Positions 1 through 12,330 of a stretch of 64,000 nucleotides of DNA are shown here, piece by piece (positions within the stretch are counted from its first letter, which is position 1; each line of letters starts with the position of its first letter). Origin of the DNA: Xiphophorus maculatus (Eukaryota; Chordata; Actinopteri; Cyprinodontiformes; Poeciliidae); the NCBI RefSeq assembly GCF_002775205.1, contig NC_036446.1:327501-391500 (forward strand), in the 5' to 3' direction. Position numbers and translations under genes: made by a program. The notes beneath the pieces were generated by a model. It did no database searches. It was not told the origin of the DNA and saw nothing but the letters and a program-made list of their open reading frames with translations.

Positions 1-904
1 TGAGACGCAGCGGACCAAATCAAACCTTTTATTTGCCAGAAAACATTCAGAGCTGAACAGGTGAAGGTGTGATCATACCTGTCGACAGGTGAAGGAGTGT
101 GAAAGCCAGACTGACAGAGAGCCCTTCCTTTAACTGAGCCACAGTTTACAATGATTGTCAGTTTGCAGCAGAAGGCGTCACTAAGCAGCTATGTACAGCA
201 TGCGAGGAGGGGAGCTGGGGTTGCATAGCTGCTCGCTGTTTGCCCTTTAACCGTGTGCTTTTAGACCAAGTCCAGGTTGTTCCACAGCGCCGGAACCAGA
301 TGGGTCCAGTAGGGTTCAGCTGGGTCCAGAACAATCAGAGTGATCCAGAAGATCCAGAACCGGTCCTGGTCACAGACTGCAGACTCAGTGGAGTCAGGAA
401 TGAGTCGAGGTGAGACATCTGTCCTCTACAGGATCTCTGTTGGAGGACTGCCCTCATATTCGTACGTGGAAGTTGCTGCAGAAACAGAGAAGAAGAAGCA
501 GACGCTTTATCCACATCACTGATTATTGATTCCTCTTCATCCTGGTTCTGACTGGAGCTCCAGTGACTCGGCAGGTCACCTCCTCCCCCTCCCCCCCGAC
601 AGTAATGTGACCTCACTGGTTGCTGTTGCCATGGTGACAGCATCCCCTGAGCCCCCTCCCCCTGGTGATGGATGGTCAGCAGTAAAAGCTTTTATCTCTG
701 CAGCTCCATGCGGCGCTCCAGGCCTTGCCGGGTTTACGGCTCTGATCCGATTGTTTTGCTGGTTCCGCTTGACGTGGCTCAGTTAAAGGCTGTTATTGAT
801 CAGGTGATGGCTGATCAGGAGGTGGCGCTCTGTGGAGTCTCTAACCTCCGCCTTTATCGCACGCATTTACACGATTGTTCTGATCTTTTATTCCCATTAA
901 TTCC
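1..904. other. Left flank, probable 3' region of cib2
   Basis: No coding exon was recognised here. A reverse-strand AATAAA lies at 28-33, which would suit the polyadenylation signal of a minus-strand transcript such as cib2. The rest is rich in short CCAGAACC/GGTTCTGG motifs, as in most introns of this window. The last short coding exon of cib2 (expected to encode about six residues ending like TFHIRI) was searched for here and not found. Confidence 0.3.
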
Positions 905-1560
905 TCTCTGACCCGTTTCCTCTCTGAAATGTTTCCTCTCTGACCCGTTTCCTCTCTGAAATGTTTCCTCTCTGAAATGTTTCCTCTCTGACCCGTTTCC
1001 TCTCTGACCCGTTTCCTCTCTGACCCGTTTCCTCTCTGAAATGTTTCCTCTCTGACCCGTTTCCTCTCTGACCCGTTTCCTCTCTGACCCGTTTCCTCTC
1101 TGACCCGTTTCCTCTCTGAAATGTTTCCTCTCTGACCCGTTTCCTCTCTGACCCGTTTCCTCTCTGACCCGTTTCCTCTCTGAAATGTTTCCTCTCTGAC
1201 CCGTTTCCTCTCTGAAATGTTTCCTCTCTGACCCGTTTTCTCTCTGACCCGTTTTCTCTCTGACCCGTTTCCTCTCTGACCCGTTTTCTCTCTGACCCGT
1301 TTTCTCTCTGACCCGTTTCCTCTCTGACCCGTTTCCTCTCTGATCCGTTTCCTCTCTGAAATGTTTCCTCTCTGACCCGTTTTCTCTCTGACCCGTTTTC
1401 TCTCTGACCCGTTTCCTCTCTGACCCGTTTCCTCTCTGACCCGTTTCCTCTCTGACCCGTTTCCTCTCTGAAATGTTTCCTCTCTGACCCGTTTTCTCTC
1501 TGACCCGTTTCCTCTCTGACCCGTTTCCTCTCTGACCCATTTCCTCTCTGACCCGTTTCC
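905..1560. repeat. 16-bp minisatellite, about 41 units
   Basis: Tandem copies of a 16-bp unit of the form TCTCTGACCCGTTTCC, with recurrent variants in which ACCCG becomes AAATG or CCGTTTCC becomes CCGTTTTC. The array begins about 36 bp beyond the splice donor of the cib2 exon that ends at 1596, so it lies in the last cib2 intron. The unit has no stop in two reverse frames, which gives long meaningless reading frames (repeats such as ETGQRGNGSERKRVRE). Confidence 0.95.
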
Positions 1561-1595
1561 AGGTGAAATGTTGGCTGTGATGTTGGAGACGTTAC

Positions 1596-4500
1596 CTCAG
1601 GAAGTCTGGAGCTTTGGAGATCATGTTCTCGAAGTCGGCGAAGGAGAGCTTGTTGTCGGCGTCGAGGTCGGCCTCCTCGATGGCCTTGTCGCACACCAGC
1701 CTGACCTCCTCTGGGGTCAGCTCTCCTTTGGTCAGCTTGTTCAGGGTCTTCTGCAGATCCTCCTTACAGATGAAATTGTCCCTGTTGAAGTCTGGAGCAG
1801 GAAGACACAGCAGCTCAGATTCTGCTTTTCATTTCTTTTACTAAAACGCTGCTAGTTATTATTTTTGTAATGGTAGTAAACTATTCATAATCAATTGTGT
1901 AAATTATTTAAAATTGTAGACTATTTAAGTTAAATTTGTAAAAATTGTTTGAAATGAATTTCCAGATTTTGCAGATTGTTTATGGATGTTTCTTTTGATT
2001 AGCACTGTTGTTTATATTTTGTTTTGTTTAATGGTATTTGCTCTTTGTAATGTTTCTTTGTTTTGTATGTGCCTCCCAGGCTGCCGTAGCCAATGAGGGC
2101 AGGCCTAGAAAATCTGGCAGCGTTTTTGTACCAATGAATGTTTTTCACTGTTATGATGTGAGTTTTTCTGTGTGTTTATTTTAAGTCTCTGTGTCTCCAT
2201 GTTGTCCTGTCTTCTTATTGATTGTTCCCAGGTGTGTCTCGTTTCCTGATTACCTCCTGTGTATTTAATGTCACCCGTGTTTCTGTGTCTTTGTGGGGTC
2301 TCGTCTCGTCTAACCTGTCAATCTGTCCTGTTGTCCATTCGTTGGACCAGTTGCTGCCAGTGTTGAGCCTTAGCTGTCAGCTGTGCTGCCTGGTTTTTGG
2401 ACTTTGTACTTTGTGTAAAGATCGTCATTTGCATCATCAGCGTCTGCCTCACCACCATCCACCACACTTCATGACAGGCACAAAGAAACCAACGCTTGGT
2501 GTTCCCTGGTGATGTTTTGTTTTATTTCTTTAAGTTTTGTATTCTAATGTTTGTGTATGTTTTAGTTTTCACAGTGACTTCGATGATCTGCATCCTAGAA
2601 AATAAACTAAATTGAAAATCACCTGTTGAGATGCTGAGTAATCATTATTATTACATTTATAATAACAATGTAATAGACAGATTGGACCTGAGGACATTTT
2701 GTTTGGACAGAAATGTTCATGTCTTTGGAGAGTTTTAAGGTGCTTCCATTTTAATCCAACTGCGGTTCAGTTGGTGTGAACGCTAATCGACCTCTGACCT
2801 CTGGTCCTCCAAACCTCGGTCTGGGTTCGCTTTGAATGTGAACACCAAGCGGACCGGAGACCGCTCCAAAAGCAGGAAGTGGACTACAGTGCAGGGCATT
2901 CTGGGTAAATACAACCCAAGCTAATGTGCTAGTCTAGCGCTAGCAGCAGAAATGGCTCCTGGCTCCAAAGACTAAAGAGAAATCCACCAACACTAAAATC
3001 TGACACCTGCATCTTGTTTCCATCTGGTGAAGAAGGAATTGGCATAAAACCAGAGTTTTATCAAACTTGGTATGTTTATATTGAGCAAATTAATTTTCAT
3101 AATTCCACTTTGGTCAGTGGAAACTCCAGTGTTTCCACGTGAACAAGCTTATCCACATGTGATTGTAATGGATTTTCTTATTCAGCGGAAACACTCAATT
3201 TGCACAACGGTGTTTAACAGATTATTGAAAAAGTTTTGCTTTTGTAACAGAAACGCAGCGACTTTCTGCACCAAAACCAAGGCGAGAAGGTCAGACTGAA
3301 GTGGTGAAGGAAGGTTTGAAATTCATCACAGTTCAGCCTCAGATTTGAACAACTTTAGGTTTTATTATGTAGTGATTCTGATAGGATGAGAACCTGAGAG
3401 AGGAGTGTTCATCCTCAGGTTCATGAGAGAGCGTCCTACCGTAGATCTTGAAGGCATAGATGGTCTTCAGCTCTCTGGGGGACGTCTCACAGAGAGCTGA
3501 AAACATGTCCACGAAGTCATTGAAGCTCATGTTGCCCTGTCCGTCCTCAGAGAACGTCTCCACAATCCTGTCCCTGAACGGGTTCTCCTGCACACACACA
3601 CACGTTTGTCTCACTGTCTTTGCAGGGACTTTCCATTGACTTCCATTCATTTCTACAGTCTAACCTCTAACCTCTACATCCCTGACCCCAGGATGTATAC
3701 CTCTACATTGAGTTACCATTTGACCTTGGTTCAAGGATCAAGGCTACCTTACGACCTACTGGTGGAGTTAAGGGTTAGGGTACCCACTCCCACTCTCTGA
3801 CTCTCCATCTCATAATTCCCATATTTTTTATATTTTTTACTTTTTTACCAATTTGTTTTAACTTTAACTCTTCCACTCCATCTCTCCCTCACCTTAACCA
3901 TCCCCTTTTAATAACCCTAACCCCCCCTTTAAACCTCCCCTCCACACACACACAACCTTTTAGCTTTCACCAACACTTTACCCTAAACCTAACCACTCCC
4001 TTCTTTAGAACCTCATCCTACCAGCTCCTCTCTCCTCCTCCTACTAAACGGAGCACCAACACCCACAGGAATATGCCAGCCATATTCCAGGCACCTTACT
4101 CTGCACATACAAACCAAAAGGATGTTCGCAGGAACATCCGCCCACACCATACACCTCCATCAGATAGCACCCCGTGGCCCAGGATAGATGTCTGATTTTG
4201 AGTGAGCGTGCACTACCTATAGGGTACCACTATGGGCCGGAACCAATGGTGGTGGGCTCGGACACCCCGAGAGTGAAAATCTCTAACACCTAACCCAGCC
4301 AGATCCTCGGTCACCTGTCTGTTGAAGCCTCAGGTTGTCGCAAGACGTAATCCACTTTCTGCACCCACAACAAACAACGAAACAATCTCATTCTCACTAT
4401 AACACCCACAAATGAACAAAAATCCATCCCTCTCTTCCACCTCAATTTCTCTTTCTGCCCCTCCTTTTAGAACAAAGTAACACATTATTGAAGAGCTCAA

Positions 4501-5303
4501 ACCTTTAAATAAAGATAAAAACCAACCTAGCCTACATCAGTTCCAACAAACACATTTAAAAACACACATTTCCTCTGGCGGGGACGTAAACCGTAGATAC
4601 ACACTTTCCAGATCTAGAAACACTTAAAAATATTCTTTAAAAAATCCTTTTCCTTTTCTGAAAACTAGAAACAGTCCAGAAAAATGCAGGTTCGCTCCTC
4701 CAAACTCAGAAACAAAACCAATTAATCAAAACTAAATTCCAATTACTCTTTACCAAAATTGGAATTCCAAAATTTAAGATTTTAACACTAAACTTTATTT
4801 AACACAAACTCCATTTATTTTCCCGCCTCCCAACAAAACAAAACTCTCAGGTTACACACGCTAGGAACCAGAACAATACACACCAATCACACATAGGGGG
4901 CAGCACAGCGCAGCACTTCACACCCGGACCAATCCCACACTAACAGAACCCAAACCACCAATCAGGAGAGCCGCTCCGGTCCATAAAGAGAACCACATCG
5001 GACCACTAATCCTCACTTTGGGACTGCAGGAGGAACGCAGGACGCCGAGGAACCGAAACACACCAGAACCAACAACTAACAGTTCTTTAAGAACTATTTT
5101 AACTATTTATTTAACTATTTTAATCTTTAAGAACTATTCCAGAAAAATAAAGATCCTCCGCTTTTCTTGTCTCCTCTTGCCATCAGGAGCCGCCGCCGCC
5201 TGGGGCCGACAAGCGGCCACTGCCGGCACCGAACGGGACCGCGAACCAGACCAGCGGCAACCGCCGTCGCCCAACTAACACACACACACACACACACACA
5301 CCA

Positions 5304-5335
<32 letters not shown>

Positions 5336-7206
5336 ATTCTCGCTCTCCACAGAACACAAACAGACCGAAACGCAGAGAATCTACAGAGAAACTCTTCTGC
5401 GGTGTTAAGGGTTAGTGTGTTAGTGGACCCGGTACGTATCAGCCTATAGGAAGGCGACTCTGGGACTCAGGAGTCATCAATGCGGTCCAGGTTCTAGAGG
5501 AATAGCCTCACACACACACAGCGGGTTCACATAAACTAAACCCAACTTTATTTCCCCACCGGACCCAGTAACTGAACTCCAATCAGGACAAAAACTCAAC
5601 TTAAAGTTCTGCTAAACAGCCTGCAAGCTCCCTAAACAAAATAATAAATCCAACCGTTTACAGTTAAAAAATAAACTAGAATAATAACAAGGACAGCAGC
5701 CATTTTGAATTTCCTCCTCTGCAGCTCGATCAATTAGATCCCAAATCTTAATAGATCAACAACTTTCAGGTTTTCAAAACAGCCTTAAAGCTTTAATTCA
5801 TCCACTTCTTACTACTCCCAAACGAAATAAACAATTTTACCTTCTATTAGGTTATTTAGAAATAAAACTAAAAAACTACACAGAAGGCAGCCAGTCCGCC
5901 ATTTTATTTTCCTCCACCTCTGTCTAAATATTTATGGATAAACCTGCAAGTTAAAGATCTGCTAAACAGTCTTTAGGCTCAAAATTAATTTAATCATACT
6001 TCCTCAAAACGAAATAATAATAAATTCAATAATTAATGTTCTCTTAACACAGCCGCCCCGTCTCCCCGCTCTAAACCAAAACTGACCGCGAAGTCAAACG
6101 AAACCAAAACCAACAATTAAAAAATACTCAGAATAACGAACCACTAGACGCTCTGAAAATCTACAAACAAACAACTCAGAAAGAACCTGATTTACAATAT
6201 AACTAACCAAAACCGAACTAAAAACTGCAGCTATAATTAGAAACCCAACAACTTGCGCTACCAAACGTTAGCTTCCTCGTTTTTCAAGCTTTATTTATCA
6301 CCAAACTCACCTAATAATTGGACACAGAACTTGACTTCGAGGCCTGATCACCTTGGGGGGCCACCGCTGGTTAGACGCCTGTTTGACCCAGCTTAAGTTC
6401 TGATTAAGTTATCAGAACTTAAGCTGATCTAGTTAATTAAGTTCTGATTAAGTTCTGAAATTCTTCTCAGCTTAGATACTGTAGTATACTGAGTTAGTTA
6501 CTCAGTTGAGTTTAGTTGTATTACCCCTGTCCACTAGAGGGAGTAGTGGAATAGCCTAGAGGATAGTTCTAGAGAAGAAGACCAGGCTGAGAAGACGTTG
6601 ATGCCTGTAGTGTTAAGTTGTGTTCAAGACAGAATAAACCTATAAAAGACAACTGCTAAGAGTGACTCTACTTCTTAAGTGTGAAGATATCACAGATACG
6701 ACTTAACACCGAGGCGGCGCTAATAGCGTTATTAAATTAGGCCAAATAAAAGAGTGTAGCCTAAAATAAACACTTTTCTTTATTAATTGCCCATTAATTA
6801 GAAACAGGGAGTCTGAATCCCGCTAGCTTGTGTTACCGCTCTCCGCGTCCAAAACAGCGTTAAACCTCCTTTATCACCTGAACATGGCTTCCCTGTCCCC
6901 AACTGGAATGTCCTAATCCTTCAGGCTTTATCTTTATTTATGTGAAGACACTACCTAACCTCAGAATAGAATATACATACCATCTTATAAGACTGTTATT
7001 ATTTTTAAATACTTATTGCTGTATCTTATACTTGGGATAAGCAAAAGGAGGTGAGCTCTAGAGTGACGCCTTGACTGTTTGGGTCGATTCAGGGAATGTC
7101 ATTGTGACACTAAACATCCCTAGTCGTAAAACCCAAGACAACAGAATTTGTCCCCACAACATAATATGTGTCAGGAAAATGGTCCTAACAATGCACTAAA
7201 TACATG

Positions 7207-7288
<82 letters not shown>

Positions 7289-8278
7289 CAGTGGAGACGA
7301 GCATCCACCTGTTGAAGAACAGGAGAACATCTGTATCTGTCGGCCCAGGTTCTGGAGGACCCGGCGGTGGACCTGCGTACCTTGAGCTCCGGCATGGTGA
7401 CGATGAGCGCCATCGGGACTTTGATGTCCGGGTTGTTGGTGTAGTCCAGCGGCACCAGGTGTGGAGCCAGCTCCCGGTACCGTCCGTGGAGGCTGCAGAG
7501 CACAGAGGCACGGTGAGACAACGGTCCATCCGTCCTGGCGCCGCCCCCTGCTGACACCAGAAACCACTACAACTAGACACAGTGAGACGTCCTGCTGTCC
7601 ATGTCTGATTCTGGTCAGACCTTTCAGGACTGTGTCAAATGTTTTCTGAATAAACTGGTCTAAATGGCAGATAATGAATAATTCCTGTGAAGAACTTCTC
7701 CTCCTCCCTGTCGGCAGCATTTGTCTCATAAATCCACCAAAAGTCCTCTTCATGTGACCAAAGCAACTGCTAGGAACACCAGCTTGTCCAGCTGTACACC
7801 TCGCCACTGTCTCACTGCAGGAACCCTGACATGATGACGCCGCCGTTCTGGAGAGCTGAGTTCACACGTCTACTCTGATTCTGGATCCTATTTCTGCTTA
7901 CCTGGACTCCACCTGGAGTCCAGCTGGACTCCAGCTGGACTCCAGCTGGACTCCAGCTGACCTATTTTCAGGCTGTTTCTGTCTGGTTTGTGGCTGAGAC
8001 GATGTCTCTGTGTCTCCTACGTCTCCTATGTCTCTGTGTCTCAGCCCTCCTCCTCCTGATGAAGTGTGATGTGACTCACCTCAGGATCTCCTTCCGGGTG
8101 AAATGGGTGCAGTCCTGTAAACAAGCAGAGAAACGGGTCAGCATCTGTCTTCGGGGATCCAATCAGCAGCCTCAGCTCCGTCCTGCCTGTTGTGGCTGTG
8201 AAGTGTCGTGATTTATGCGGGGCAGACCTGATACGCCTCAAGCTGCTCCTCGGTGAAGGTCGTCTGCTTGTTGCCCAT
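1596..8278 (-). CDS. cib2: Calcium and integrin-binding family member 2
   Basis: Small EF-hand protein that binds Ca2+/Mg2+ and integrin tails and is known as part of the hair-cell mechanotransduction complex. Five coding exons, minus strand: 8278-8228 ([17 protein letters not shown], with Gly2 for N-myristoylation), 8114-8080, 7492-7381, 3587-3440 and 1792-1596, all with AG/GT borders and compatible phases (543 bp, 181 codons). The last two carry the two functional EF loops ([12 protein letters not shown] and [12 protein letters not shown]). [18 protein letters not shown] and IEEADLD resemble CIB2 more than CIB3. Mammalian CIB2 has 187 residues; the final exon (about six residues) was not found and may lie left of the window. 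The divergent neighbour idh3a matches the human CIB2-IDH3A pair. The introns hold a minisatellite, an LTR-like fossil and a large unclassified insertion. Confidence 0.9.
2060..2640 (+). mobile_element. LTR-like fossil (solo LTR candidate)
   Basis: This cib2 intron segment resembles the long terminal repeats of fish Ty3-type retroelements: T-rich sequence with a CAGGTGTGTCTCGTTTCCTG block near 2230, a GTCTCGTCTCGTC block near 2300 and an AATAAA near 2602. No internal coding region was seen. The ends are uncertain and the family call is from memory. Confidence 0.35.
2700..3330. other. cib2 intron, unclassified dispersed repeat sequence
   Basis: Non-coding. The stretch around 2760-2900 (GGTGTGAACGC, AAGCGGACCGG) looks like part of a dispersed fish repeat; 3000-3300 is AT-rich with no recognised gene. 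I could not define ends or a family. Confidence 0.3.
3588..3790 (+). repeat. Left half of a (CA)n-flanked fish repeat
   Basis: Begins with (CA)n, then GGGACTTTCCATTGACTTCC and TTCATTTCTACAG, followed by TAACC-rich sequence. These phrases belong to a dispersed fish repeat that normally ends with GTCCCCACAA...GGTACACACA. That other half lies 3.3 kb away at 7110-7290, so the repeat appears split by an insertion. Confidence 0.5.
3790..7110. mobile_element. Unclassified insertion with A/C-rich plus strand
   Basis: Non-coding sequence between the two halves of a (CA)n-flanked repeat in a cib2 intron. From about 3790 to 6320 the plus strand is unusually poor in G and rich in A and C, unlike the flanks. 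No reading frame with recognisable homology was found. The right part (about 6360-6710) has a TATAAAAG box, an AATAAA and a short CTTAACA end, which suggests an LTR-like fossil of uncertain extent. The family is unknown. Confidence 0.3.
5279..5333. repeat. (CA)n microsatellite
   Basis: Dinucleotide CA repeat with a few AACA interruptions. Confidence 0.95.
7110..7290 (+). repeat. Right half of the (CA)n-flanked repeat, with (CA)n
   Basis: Contains TTTGTCCCCACAACATAATA and GTCAGGAAAATGGTCC, the expected right part of the repeat whose left part is at 3588-3790, and ends in about 80 bp of pure (AC)n at 7209-7287. It lies about 90 bp from the cib2 exon that begins at 7381. Confidence 0.55.
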
Positions 8279-9466
8279 GGTGCGCGGCGGATCGTCCCAT
8301 CACAGAGCTGCATCCCACTGGAGAATCCCCCACCTCCACGCCAGGAGCTTCACGTCCAGGCGGAGGCTCTGCATCCGGCTCCCAGGATGATGCTCCTTCT
8401 GCTGGAGGAGGAGCGGTACACTGCCCTGATGCTTTCAGGTGCTGCTGAGAAAATATGACTTTCAAGAGCCTGACAGAGGAATACTAAAAATTATTGAGGA
8501 ATGCTAAAAATTATGTCTACGATTTATTATATTTACAATTTCAATATGTTTTTGTTTGTTTTACAGAAACATTTTTTGTTGAGTTAAATATTTATTAAAC
8601 AACTTATCCTCATGTGTTATGAACAGTACAGCCATGACAAACCTTAAACTAAATCTGGGCTGAAGTAACGGATTTATCAGTGAAAATCAGAGTCTCAGTT
8701 GTGGAAAAACTGATAATTTGGAGAGCACCTGAAGGCAGCAGAGCGCCTCACCTGGTTTGCCTCAATGGAAAATCAAATAACTACACAATTCACTTTTATA
8801 TAATAGCTAAATATTCTACAAACAATGTGTTGATGCACTGGTCCTGCATGGACAGGTTTATTTAATTGAACTTTTATTAACCCAATAAAAACCTATGAGA
8901 CGGGCAGTGGGGAGCACCTGCCCCAACATTAAATAAATGATTATTATTTACATTTTATTTTTATGTGTGCATCTGTTTGTGCCCCTCAACAATAAAATAT
9001 AAATGTGTAAATTAACCTCAATGGAACAGACCCTCCACTAGGGGGCGGTGTAGGCTCATTGTGTAGAGTCACAATCACTGAAAGGCTTCGTTAATTTCAA
9101 CCAAACAGCTACAGTCATTGTAATGAAATGGAAATCCCATGACTTGTACACATAACATGTCAGCTGCACTCATATTTAAACCTCTATGTGAGGATCAAAC
9201 GTTTTTAAACGTGTTTTAACTTCCAGGCTTTCTATTGGAGCTCAGCAAATCACGTGACTAGAAATGACCAAATCTGTTTCTTTTTCACACGAGCTTTTAG
9301 TTTAATTCAGCTCATGTCTCTTTATTTTCCGCTGCAAAACATCAGTGATGTTGAAACAATGTTTTCTATTTACAGTTCTTATTTTTTATAAACTGTCACA
9401 TTTTCCGAACCGGGAGTCAAAACGGGACGGTCGAGGTTGAAATGGTTTCCCTTCCCAGCGCCTGGC
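8279..9466. other. cib2-idh3a intergenic, left part
   Basis: The cib2 start codon is at 8278, so the cib2 promoter and 5' UTR should lie at the left edge. A GC-rich, CpG-containing stretch runs to about 8450. The rest is AT-rich, with no gene or recognisable RNA. Confidence 0.4.
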
Positions 9467-9492
9467 CTCGCTTCTCGGCCTCTTGGCTCAGA
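9467..9492 (+). pseudogene. U2 snRNA 5' fragment
   Basis: The 25 bases from 9468 (TCGCTTCTCGG..TTGGCT.AGA) match the 5' end of vertebrate U2 snRNA with two differences as I recall it. The match stops at U2 position 26, where LINE-like sequence begins; U2 resumes at 13791 with position 38. The two pieces are therefore one U2 copy interrupted by a LINE. Confidence 0.75.
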
Positions 9493-9671
9493 CAGCGGTT
9501 CCCTCCTCTGGCTGGTGATAGCGGGAGTCTGTGTGACTTGGCTGTTACCACGGATTTAGAGGTTCAGTACATTTAGTCCCCGGGTAAGATATTGACCACT
9601 AAGTAGTGGAAAATATCTATGACCTTTTATTTGTATTCATTGGTGTTTCTTAACTATTCATTGGTTTTAGT

Positions 9672-10929
<1,258 letters not shown>

Positions 10930-10973
10930 GTTTTAGTAAAGGTTTTAAACCTTTAACTGGTGGTGCCTCCACC

Positions 10974-12251
10974 ATGGCGGCTAGCCATGCCGGCATGCGG
11001 AGGCACCACAGTGTTCGATTTTTATTTAAGGAAAGAGAAGAAGAAAATAGAGTAACGAGATTGGACTTTTCCAGAAAACTAATCCAACAGGTGCTGAAGT
11101 TTCGGCCAGATGACCTGAATTGTATCCTTACCCTGCCTTTCAATAAGGGATATGATGTAAGTTTTTGCTCTGCCGCACTTCTTAAGGAGTTTTGGACACG
11201 GTTTGAAAATGCTAAGACCCAGTTTTCAGCTTTTGACGTCGAGAAACTGACTGACAACTCCCTGAAAACGGTGATTGTCAGGATGTTCAATGAGACTGTC
11301 AGTGCTGAAGACATCTGTATGTGGCTGGGTAGATACTGCACTGTGAGAGGCCAGGCTATGAAGGTGCGGGATGTGGACGGCATCTGGAACTGTGCTTGGC
11401 GGGTCCCCATTAAACAATGGGAAGACCCCCAAGGCTTCCAGGGCCTGAAGCATCTCCCCTCAATGATAGTCCTGGGGGAGAACAGAGGCTACATTCACTA
11501 TCAAGGCCAACCCAAACTGTGCCGGAAGTGCGGCGAGCATGGTCATCTGGCCGAAACTTGTGAGAAAGTCTTCTGTGGTAAATGTCGAGAAGTGGGACAC
11601 ACTTTTGATGAATGTACGAACGGGCGGAAATGTAATTTGTGTGGTGGACAGGATCATTTGTTCAGAGACTGTCCAAAGTCGTTTGCAAATAAACTGAAAA
11701 AAGGAAAAGAGACGGTAACGGAAACGGCTAATGAGCAAGTGGACGCAGCTGGGTCGGAAATTTCAAATCTCCCGCCAGGTCCTCTGATTGGAGGAGAGGA
11801 GGAGAGGGCGGGAAGCGGGGAGGGGAAGGAAGCCCCCCCCCAGACCGAAACATCCAGTGAGGGGGGGGAGATGCTAACCGAAGGCGGAGCTAGCTCGGAC
11901 TCTGAGGAAGAACAGACGGACAGCAGCCATGATGCCCCCCTCCCCGACGCCCAGCTGGCTAAGAGGCCGGCATCTGAGTCACCTCCCGACCTTACCCCCA
12001 AGGTAGGGAAGAGAGGAAGGCTGGAGGAACTCTTCGGTTCTTTCGGAGAGGAATCAAAAGCCTTCCTCGCTGGCTCATCCAATGAGGTCTCGTTCCTAGA
12101 CTTTGCTCACCAATCAACCCCGAAGGACCCAAACAAGGTACCGGCTTTAGAAAGACGGCCGACACCGAGAGTCCGAAGGGGGAATGGAGCTCCAACCCGA
12201 CCTGCACCACCATGTGGGAAGGAAGAGCTCTGTTCACAGGACAGTCTCTGA
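10974..12251 (+). CDS. LINE ORF1, CCHC zinc-knuckle protein
   Basis: Intact 425-residue frame starting MAASHAGMRRHH. Residues 1-175 form a globular nucleic-acid-binding region of Tx1/L1-type ORF1 style. Three C-x2-C-x4-H-x4-C knuckles follow at about residues 183-235 (CRKCGEHGHLAETC, CGKCREVGHTFDEC, CNLCGGQDHLFRDC). The C-terminal 190 residues are acidic, low-complexity and Ser/Pro-rich. In this clade ORF1 binds element RNA in the ribonucleoprotein. A gag gene was considered, but an endonuclease ORF follows and there are no LTRs. Confidence 0.8.
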   Translation: MAASHAGMRRHHSVRFLFKEREEENRVTRLDFSRKLIQQVLKFRPDDLNCILTLPFNKGYDVSFCSAALLKEFWTRFENAKTQFSAFDVEKLTDNSLKTVIVRMFNETVSAEDICMWLGRYCTVRGQAMKVRDVDGIWNCAWRVPIKQWEDPQGFQGLKHLPSMIVLGENRGYIHYQGQPKLCRKCGEHGHLAETCEKVFCGKCREVGHTFDECTNGRKCNLCGGQDHLFRDCPKSFANKLKKGKETVTETANEQVDAAGSEISNLPPGPLIGGEEERAGSGEGKEAPPQTETSSEGGEMLTEGGASSDSEEEQTDSSHDAPLPDAQLAKRPASESPPDLTPKVGKRGRLEELFGSFGEESKAFLAGSSNEVSFLDFAHQSTPKDPNKVPALERRPTPRVRRGNGAPTRPAPPCGKEELCSQDSL

Positions 12252-12330
12252 ACCCGCCTTGTTTTAATGACCGCCCGTTTTTTAACATGGGTTTAAATTA
12301 GTCTTGTTTTAATCCTTTAAAATGTCGTAG

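Noticed and set aside
854-1694. Charged repeat proteins (ETGQRGNGSERKR) on the minus strand
   Set aside because: Translation of the 16-bp minisatellite in a cib2 intron; two frames are equally open.
3890-4000. Telomere-like TAACCC repeats suggesting a chromosome end or internal telomere
   Set aside because: Only scattered, imperfect TAACC and CCCTAA pieces are present, no tandem TTAGGG array, and genes lie on both sides.
9395-9466. Proximal sequence element of a U2 snRNA gene
   Set aside because: TCACATTTTCCG lies about 60-70 bp before the U2 start, but the match to the vertebrate element is too poor to claim, and the U2 copy is broken in any case.
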